DNA from: an uncultured Clostridium sp.
Lineage (GTDB): Bacteria; Bacillota; Clostridia; Lachnospirales; Lachnospiraceae
Length of the DNA: 64,000 nt
Direction of reading: 5' to 3'
NCBI GenBank assembly: GCA_945917985.1
Contig: CAMEIH010000003.1
Location: 1-64,000 of the forward strand
The notes beneath the pieces are model-generated. The model did not search any database and was not told where the DNA came from. It saw only the letters and a list, made by a program, of their open reading frames with translations. This document shows, one piece after another, positions 57,791 to 64,000 of this stretch. The number at the start of each line of letters is the position of its first letter. Positions within the stretch are counted from its first letter, which is position 1. Made by a program: the position numbers and the translations under genes.

Positions 57791-57826
57791 ACAGCAACTA
57801 TATATTGAAAACCCCAGTGTTTATGC

Positions 57827-57857
57827 GCCTTCCGGGATCACGGAGGGCTGTTTTTTT
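57827..57857 (+). terminator. Second terminator-like hairpin upstream of the dcw operon
   Basis: gccttccg-ggatca-cggagggc-tgttttttt. Confidence 0.7.
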
Positions 57858-57905
57858 GCGATTTTTCTATTGATTAATCACTAAAAATGGGGTAGAATAA
57901 CCTTA

Positions 57906-57955
57906 AAAGTGGTAGAAAGTGGTTTAAAGTGAAACAAAGTGGTTTAAAGTGGTAG
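57906..57955 (+). promoter_or_regulatory. MraZ operator: five 10-bp repeats
   Basis: aaagtggtag aaagtggttt aaagtgaaac aaagtggttt aaagtggtag with exact 10-bp period just before mraZ. Confidence 0.85.
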
Positions 57956-57975
57956 ATTTTAAGGCTGACGGGTGA

Positions 57976-58413
57976 ATGCATATGTTTATGGGAGAGTACA
58001 ACCATACAATAGATGCTAAGGGCAGACTTATCATTCCCGCCAAATTCCGTGAAGTCTTGGGCGATGAATTTGTTGTGACAAAGGGAATGGATGGCTGTCT
58101 GTTTGTCTTTGACAATTCCGAGTGGCAGGCCTTTGCTGAAAAGCTTCGTTCTCTGCCTATGATTGATAAGGAAGTCAGACAATTTACCCGTTTTTTCCTT
58201 GCAGGAGCAGCCAGTGTGGAAGTGGACAAGCAGGGAAGAATCCTGATTCCCTCCGTACTTCGTGAGTTTGCGGATATCACCAAGGATGCAGTTCTGATCG
58301 GTGTGGGAAGCAGAATTGAAATCTGGAGTAAGGACAGATGGGAAGGCACCGTCACTTACCAGGATATGGAAGATATTTCCAAACATATGGTAGAGCTTGG
58401 TATTGGAATTTAG
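57976..58413 (+). CDS. mraZ: Transcriptional regulator MraZ
   Basis: 'MGEYNHTIDAKGRLIIPAKFREVLGDEFVVTKGMDGCLFVF'. Confidence 0.97.
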   Translation: MHMFMGEYNHTIDAKGRLIIPAKFREVLGDEFVVTKGMDGCLFVFDNSEWQAFAEKLRSLPMIDKEVRQFTRFFLAGAASVEVDKQGRILIPSVLREFADITKDAVLIGVGSRIEIWSKDRWEGTVTYQDMEDISKHMVELGIGI

Positions 58414-58425
58414 GAGAGACGGACC

Positions 58426-59361
58426 ATGGAATTTAATCACACATCTGTTTTGTTAAATGAAACCATAGAAGGACTTAAGATAAAGCCGGACGGGATCTAT
58501 GTGGACGGAACCTTAGGAGGCGGCGGTCATTCCCTTGAAATTGCAAAGAGATTGAATGACAACGGAAGACTGATCGGAATCGATCAGGATGAGGCCGCGA
58601 TTCTGGCAGCGGGAGAGCGATTAAAGGATTTTGGCGACAAAGTCACCATCGTAAGGAGCAATTACAGAAATGCACTCAGTGTATTGCACGATCTTGGGAT
58701 AGAGAAGATAGACGGCATGATGCTGGATCTGGGGGTTTCCTCCTATCAACTGGATACACAGGAAAGAGGTTTTTCCTATCGTTATGATGCACCCCTTGAT
58801 ATGAGGATGGACCTGCGGCAGACCCTTACGGCAAAGGATATTGTAAATGGTTACAGTGAGACGGAACTGTTTCATATTATAAGAGACTACGGAGAAGACA
58901 GATTTGCCAAGAATATTGCCAAACATATTGTTATGGCAAGGGCAAAGAAGCCCATTGAGACTACAGGAGAGCTGAATGAGATCATCAGGGCGGCAATTCC
59001 GGCAAAGATGAGAGCAGAGGGCGGACATCCTTCCAAGAGAACTTACCAGGCAATCCGGATTGAATGTAATAAAGAACTTGAAGTTCTTAAGGAATCACTG
59101 GAAGAACTGATCGGTATTCTGAATCCGGGCGGAAGGCTTTGCATCATCACATTTCATTCGCTGGAGGACCGTATCGTAAAGACAGCATTTAAAAAAGCGG
59201 AAAATCCCTGTACATGCCCTCCTTCCTTTCCTGTCTGCGTTTGCGGGAAGAAAAGCCAGGGAAAGGTGATCACGGGAAAACCTGTTTTACCGTGTGAGGA
59301 GGAAATGGAAAGCAATCCGAGGTCCAAAAGTGCAAAATTAAGAATCTTTGAAAAAATATAA
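58426..59361 (+). CDS. rsmH: 16S rRNA (cytosine-1402-N4)-methyltransferase
   Basis: '[39 protein letters not shown]', '[12 protein letters not shown]'. Confidence 0.97.
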   Translation: MEFNHTSVLLNETIEGLKIKPDGIYVDGTLGGGGHSLEIAKRLNDNGRLIGIDQDEAAILAAGERLKDFGDKVTIVRSNYRNALSVLHDLGIEKIDGMMLDLGVSSYQLDTQERGFSYRYDAPLDMRMDLRQTLTAKDIVNGYSETELFHIIRDYGEDRFAKNIAKHIVMARAKKPIETTGELNEIIRAAIPAKMRAEGGHPSKRTYQAIRIECNKELEVLKESLEELIGILNPGGRLCIITFHSLEDRIVKTAFKKAENPCTCPPSFPVCVCGKKSQGKVITGKPVLPCEEEMESNPRSKSAKLRIFEKI

Positions 59362-59382
59362 GATAGATTGGGAGTTTGGGGA

Positions 59383-59877
59383 ATGGCAACTGATATGAGA
59401 AGAAAAAATGCATATACAGACAACAGAAGAAGCACACAGAGAAATAATGTGTATGTATATGACAATACGGCAAGAAAACTGCAGGCAGTGCCTGCTGAAT
59501 ATGAGCGCCCTGTCAGAAAGGTGAATCATGCGACCAAGAGAAACAGGGAACGCGCTCTTCATATGAATATCGGTTATGTGCTTTTCCTTGCATCTGCACT
59601 GCTCGCAGTGGGATTTGTCCTGACAACTTATCTGACATTAAAGTCAGACATTACAAACAGTGTCAAGAATATCGCCAGACTTGAGAGCGAACTGAACAAT
59701 ATGAAGCTTGACAATGACGAGAGAGAAAGCAGAATTTCCAGCAATACCAATCTGGAGGAAGTAAGGCAGACTGCCATTCAGGAGCTTGGCATGCAGTATG
59801 CGGGCGAAGGCCAGATCATTACTTTTAACAGTGAAGATAATGATTATGTAATACAAAAGGGAGAAATCCCTGATTAA
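59383..59877 (+). CDS. FtsL-like cell division protein
   Basis: dcw position; single TM followed by coiled coil 'LKSDITNSVKNIARLESELNNMKLDNDERESRI'. Confidence 0.75.
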   Translation: MATDMRRKNAYTDNRRSTQRNNVYVYDNTARKLQAVPAEYERPVRKVNHATKRNRERALHMNIGYVLFLASALLAVGFVLTTYLTLKSDITNSVKNIARLESELNNMKLDNDERESRISSNTNLEEVRQTAIQELGMQYAGEGQIITFNSEDNDYVIQKGEIPD

Positions 59878-59888
59878 ACAGGAGCTTT

Positions 59889-62123
59889 ATGGGAAGAGAA
59901 AGATCATATAACAAATTCACACCGAAAATGCAAAAGAAGCTGGTAGTACTATTTATGTTAGTGCTGCTGGCTTTTGCCGGTTTGTTCTACCAGTTATATT
60001 CTATCACCAGGGATAATGGAGAACAGTACAAAAAACAGGTACTTTCCCAGCAAAAATATGACAGTACTACAATACCGTATAAACGCGGAACGATTCTGGA
60101 TGCGAACGGCAGCGTGCTGGCATCCAGTGAGAAAGTATATAATGTGGTGCTGGATTCGGTAGCCGTATGTGAAAAGGAAGAGTATCTGGAGCCTACATTA
60201 AACGCACTTAGGAGTGAATTTGGACTGGATACGGCGAGCATACGTTCTTATATAGAAGCAAACAAGGAAACCTCCCGCTATCATGTGCTGGCAAAAAGAC
60301 TTTCCTACAATGAAATATCCGGTTTTGTGGAGCTTCAGAATGAGGAAGGTTCTCTGGTGAAAGGAATCTGGTTTGAGGAGGAGTATAAAAGGGTCTATCC
60401 AGGGAACACGCTTGCCTGTGATGTGATTGGATTTACCACCAGTGACAATCAGGGAAAATACGGACTTGAGGAATATTATAATGATGAACTTTCCGGAACT
60501 CCGGGAAGAGTTTACGGTTATCTGAACGACAACTCGGATTTGGAGAGAAGAACGATAGCAGCAGAGGACGGAAATTCCATCGTTACCACGATAGATGCCA
60601 ATATTCAGAGCATTGTGGAAAAATATCTGCTGAAATTTAACGAGGAATATAAAGACAATTATCATCCCGGAAACGGAGCCAACAATGTGGGCTGTATTAT
60701 CATGCGGGTGGATACCGGTGAAATTCTTGCCATGGCAAGTTATCCCAATTTTGATCTGAATGATACCAGAAATACGGATGCGTTGATAGGAATGCCGCTT
60801 CTGGATGAGAACGGCAAAAAAACCGGAGAATACATCACGGAGGAAAACCTTTCCACTATCGACACAGAGGAAATGATGTATCTGCATCTGGATGCACTGT
60901 GGAAAAACTTCTGTATATCCGATACCTATGAACCAGGTTCCGTCGCAAAGCCTTTTACGGTGGCTGCGGGAATCGAGAGCGGCAGTATTACGGGAAATGA
61001 AAGTTACAACTGTGAAGGCGTTTTGGAAGTGGGAGATCATAAAATCAAGTGCCATAACAGATATGGTGACGGGATTCTCACTGTGCAGGAAGGTGTGGAG
61101 CGTTCCTGTAACGTGGTCATGATGCGTGTGGGACAGGCAATAGGTGTTGACAATTTTGTCAAGTTCCAGCACATTTTTAACTTTGGACTCAAAACGAACA
61201 TTGACCTTCAGGGAGAGGCGAGAACAGCCAGCCTGATTTATAGCAAGGATACAATGCGTTCTGCGGAACTCGCCACCAATACGTTCGGTCAGTCTTTCAA
61301 TGTGACTATGATACAGATGATCACGGGCTTTTGTTCCCTGATCAATGGCGGTTATTATTATGAGCCCCATATGGTCAGCAAGATTGTAAGTCCCTCAGGC
61401 GCTACGGTACAGAATATTGAGCCGAGAGTGCTGAAACAGACTATTTCCGGCGAGACTTCGGAGACCATCCGAGAGTTCTGCAATACCGTTGTTACCGGAG
61501 AGCATGGTACCGGTAAGACAGCAAGGCCGGCCGGTTATATGATCGGCGGCAAGACCGGTACGGCAGAGACACTTCCCCGTAAAAACGGTGAATATGTGGT
61601 ATCCTTTATGGGTTATGCGCCGGCGGATGATCCGGAGATAGCCATCTATGTGGTAGTGGACAGACCCAATGTGAGATATCAGGATGATGCCAAGTTCGCC
61701 ACCAGAATCGTGAGAAGCATTCTGACTGAGGTTCTCCCTTATATGGGAATCTTTATGACGGAGGAATTGTCAGAGGAGGAAAAAGCGGAACTGGAAGCTC
61801 TCCAGATTGAGATCAGAACTCCGGCTGTGACGGAAGAAACCGAAGAAGTATCAGAGGAAGGCGAAGAAGGACAGGAAGAAACAGAAGAGGGCAGTGAAAA
61901 CAACAATCCGGAGGAGGAGCCAAGAGAGGAAATATGGAAAACCTTCCCGATTGATCCGCAGACAGGTTATGCAGTGGATCCAAACACGGGAGATATGGTA
62001 GATCCGGTAACGGGAGCGGTGATCGGTTCCAGTTTTGATGATGAAGCTGCAGCACCCGAGGAAACAGGGAAGCCGGAGGAAGAAACCGGTGATACAAAGC
62101 AGCAGGAAGAAGTACCGAACTAA
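59889..62123 (+). CDS. Penicillin-binding protein (FtsI/SpoVD-like transpeptidase) with acidic repeat tail
   Basis: 'YEPGSVAKPFTVAAGIESG' SxxK, 'RSCNVVMM' SxN, 'GGKTGTAETLP' KTG; Glu-rich C-terminus. Confidence 0.93.
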   Translation: MGRERSYNKFTPKMQKKLVVLFMLVLLAFAGLFYQLYSITRDNGEQYKKQVLSQQKYDSTTIPYKRGTILDANGSVLASSEKVYNVVLDSVAVCEKEEYLEPTLNALRSEFGLDTASIRSYIEANKETSRYHVLAKRLSYNEISGFVELQNEEGSLVKGIWFEEEYKRVYPGNTLACDVIGFTTSDNQGKYGLEEYYNDELSGTPGRVYGYLNDNSDLERRTIAAEDGNSIVTTIDANIQSIVEKYLLKFNEEYKDNYHPGNGANNVGCIIMRVDTGEILAMASYPNFDLNDTRNTDALIGMPLLDENGKKTGEYITEENLSTIDTEEMMYLHLDALWKNFCISDTYEPGSVAKPFTVAAGIESGSITGNESYNCEGVLEVGDHKIKCHNRYGDGILTVQEGVERSCNVVMMRVGQAIGVDNFVKFQHIFNFGLKTNIDLQGEARTASLIYSKDTMRSAELATNTFGQSFNVTMIQMITGFCSLINGGYYYEPHMVSKIVSPSGATVQNIEPRVLKQTISGETSETIREFCNTVVTGEHGTGKTARPAGYMIGGKTGTAETLPRKNGEYVVSFMGYAPADDPEIAIYVVVDRPNVRYQDDAKFATRIVRSILTEVLPYMGIFMTEELSEEEKAELEALQIEIRTPAVTEETEEVSEEGEEGQEETEEGSENNNPEEEPREEIWKTFPIDPQTGYAVDPNTGDMVDPVTGAVIGSSFDDEAAAPEETGKPEEETGDTKQQEEVPN

Positions 62124-62199
62124 AGAGAAGGAATGATAAAGGGAATAACCTCATAGAATGGGTAATAAATTATAATAATACCTTTTCTATGAGGTTTTT

Positions 62200-63930
62200 A
62201 TGATAAAGAACAAAACCTATAACAGAAAAAAAATTGTTACGGTATTTTTTCTGTGCATGTTTGCTTTCCTTGGACTGATGGGAAGATTACTATATCTCAT
62301 GGTTGCAGATTCAGCATATTATACGGAAAAGGCAAAGGAACTTCATGAAAGGGAGAGAAGCATCAAGGCGGCAAGAGGCAGGATTATTGATGCAAACGGT
62401 ACCGTCATCGCCGACAATAAGACGGTCTGCACTATTTCGGTGATCCACAGCCAGATCAAAGAGCCTGACAAAATCGTGGAGATCCTTAGCAGAGAGCTTG
62501 AGCTTTCGGAAGAATATGTGAGAAAGAGAGTGGAAAAATATTCTTCCATAGAGAGAATCAAGAGCAATGTGGACAAGGAAACGGGAGATGCCATAAGAGC
62601 ATACAATCTTGCGGGAGTCAAGGTGGATGAAGACTATAAGAGATATTATCCGTACGGAAGTCTTGCATCCAAGGTGCTTGGTTTTACCGGCGGTGACAAT
62701 CAGGGAATTATAGGTCTTGAGGTGAAGTACGAAGAATATCTTAAGGGGCAGGAGGGCACGATCCTTACAGTGACGGATGCAAAGGGTGTGGAGATCGATA
62801 AAGCCGGAGAGGAGAGAGTAGAGCCTGTTCCCGGAAATGATCTGTATATCAGCCTCGACATGAACATTCAGAGCTATGCTACCCAGCTGGCAAAGCAGGT
62901 GATGGAAACAAAGGAAGCAGACAGAGTCTCCATTATTGTGATGAACCCCCAGAATGGTGAAATCATGGCAATGGTGGATGTGCCGGAGTTTGACCTGAAC
63001 AATCCCTATGAACTTCCGAAAACCATGGATACAGGAAATCTGACACAGGAGCAGACCCAGGAGATACTGAACGGAATTTGGCGAAACGGGTGCATTAATG
63101 ATACTTATGAGCCTGGTTCCACCTTCAAGATCATCACGGCTGCTGCGGGACTTGAGGAGGGAGTGGTTACGGTAAATGACCAGTTTCACTGTCCCGGATA
63201 TATCATGGTGGAGGACAGAAGAATCAGGTGTCATAAAATAGCCGGGCATGGATCCGAGAATTTTGTGCAGGCAACCATGAACAGCTGTAATCCTGTTTTT
63301 ATCACCGTGGGACTGAGGCTGGGAGTGGATAACTATTATAAATATTTTACCCGGTTTGGACTGCTGAAGAAAACAGGGATCGATCTTCCCGGTGAGGCGG
63401 GAACAATTATGCATAAGAAAGAGGATATGAAGGCTGTGGAACTGGCAACAGTATCCTTTGGTCAATCCTTTCAGATCACACCCATCCAGCTTGCAACTAC
63501 GGTATCCGGTATTATCAATGGCGGAAACCGGGTGACACCCCATCTGGGCGTCATGGTCGCAGACAGGGAGGGAACGCAGATGAAAAGCTTTTCTTATCCT
63601 GTCACAAAAAATGTAGTGTCAGAGGAGACCTCAGCTACCATGCGCATGATCCTGGAACAGGTAGTGGAGAGCGGTTCGGGAAAAAACGGTTACGTGGAGG
63701 GAGCCAGAGTGGGCGGTAAGACTGCTACCAGTCAGACACTTCCAAGAGGCAGCGGAAAATATATTGCATCTTTCCTTGGATTTGCGCCGGCAGATAATCC
63801 CAAGGTACTTGCCCTTGCAATCATACATAATCCGCAGGGAGTATATTATGGAGGACAGACAGCGGCACCGGTGGTCAGACAGCTTTTTGAAAATATTCTT
63901 CCTTATTTGGGAGAAATGGATTATAATTGA
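62200..63930 (+). CDS. Penicillin-binding protein (SpoVD/FtsI-like transpeptidase), second copy
   Basis: 'YEPGSTFKIITAAAGLEEG' SxxK, 'NSCNPVFITVG' SxN, 'VGGKTATSQTLPRG' (KTA in place of the usual KTG). Confidence 0.93.
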   Translation: MIKNKTYNRKKIVTVFFLCMFAFLGLMGRLLYLMVADSAYYTEKAKELHERERSIKAARGRIIDANGTVIADNKTVCTISVIHSQIKEPDKIVEILSRELELSEEYVRKRVEKYSSIERIKSNVDKETGDAIRAYNLAGVKVDEDYKRYYPYGSLASKVLGFTGGDNQGIIGLEVKYEEYLKGQEGTILTVTDAKGVEIDKAGEERVEPVPGNDLYISLDMNIQSYATQLAKQVMETKEADRVSIIVMNPQNGEIMAMVDVPEFDLNNPYELPKTMDTGNLTQEQTQEILNGIWRNGCINDTYEPGSTFKIITAAAGLEEGVVTVNDQFHCPGYIMVEDRRIRCHKIAGHGSENFVQATMNSCNPVFITVGLRLGVDNYYKYFTRFGLLKKTGIDLPGEAGTIMHKKEDMKAVELATVSFGQSFQITPIQLATTVSGIINGGNRVTPHLGVMVADREGTQMKSFSYPVTKNVVSEETSATMRMILEQVVESGSGKNGYVEGARVGGKTATSQTLPRGSGKYIASFLGFAPADNPKVLALAIIHNPQGVYYGGQTAAPVVRQLFENILPYLGEMDYN

Positions 63931-63941
63931 GAGGTGCAGTC

Positions 63942-64000
63942 ATGAGAGAGATAGGAATTATTGTACCGATGCTGATTTCGTTTGCTGTCAGTGTAGTGAT
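63942..64000 (+). CDS. mraY: MraY start (partial at window edge)
   Basis: MREIGIIVPMLISFAVSVV... immediately after the PBP in the dcw cluster. Confidence 0.65.
   Translation, partial: MREIGIIVPMLISFAVSVV

Noticed and set aside
57906-57955. Tandem repeats as a possible mini CRISPR or VNTR
   Set aside because: 10-bp period without spacers, located directly before mraZ; explained by MraZ boxes.
60198-61370. Long antisense ORF (390 aa, minus strand)
   Set aside because: Lies wholly inside the confidently identified PBP gene on the plus strand, has no recognisable domain, and is best explained as a codon-bias shadow ORF.
62311-63543. Long antisense ORF (410 aa, minus strand)
   Set aside because: Shadow of the second PBP gene; His/Cys-rich low-information translation typical of antisense frames.
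59889-63930. Two adjacent FtsI-like PBPs as an anomalous duplication
   Set aside because: Paired FtsI/SpoVD-type PBPs in the dcw cluster are common in spore-forming Firmicutes lineages; only the tail of the first copy is noted.

Overview
This 64 kb window looks like a Firmicutes (probably Lachnospiraceae) chromosome; that assignment is inferred from gene content. No tRNA, rRNA or CRISPR array was recognised. From left to right: (1) the 3' part of a phage-tail-like contractile injection system (CIS) operon (spike, gp25, two baseplate-J proteins, TIGR02242-like tail protein), followed by an uncharacterised 589-aa protein with a PI3/4K-like kinase signature and an Afp15-like AAA+ ATPase; (2) a chromate transporter pair, a VanZ-like protein and a CNNM/hemolysin-type protein; (3) the SCIFF six-cysteine peptide (missing from the supplied ORF track), its radical SAM maturase and SecDF; (4) an ATP-grasp / alpha-E / transglutaminase / double aspartoacylase-like operon behind a structured leader; (5) housekeeping genes recJ, murE, priA, def, fmt, rsmB, rlmN, PP2C phosphatase, PASTA kinase, rsgA; (6) a ~15.7 kb integrated element (about 40.90-56.63 kb) inserted into the first codons of ychF; (7) ychF and the start of the dcw cluster (mraZ, rsmH, ftsL-like, two PBPs, mraY start). 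The element carries a tyrosine integrase, an excisionase-like protein, a sigma-like factor, a Rha-family protein, a type I RM system, the orphaned C-terminus of an ICE relaxase, and a translationally coupled four-gene cassette of glycine-rich membrane-like proteins with no recognised function. The best candidates for undescribed biology are the CIS-linked kinase-like protein (7462-9231), the glycine-zipper cassette (41316-44010), and the element's replacement of the 5' end of ychF.
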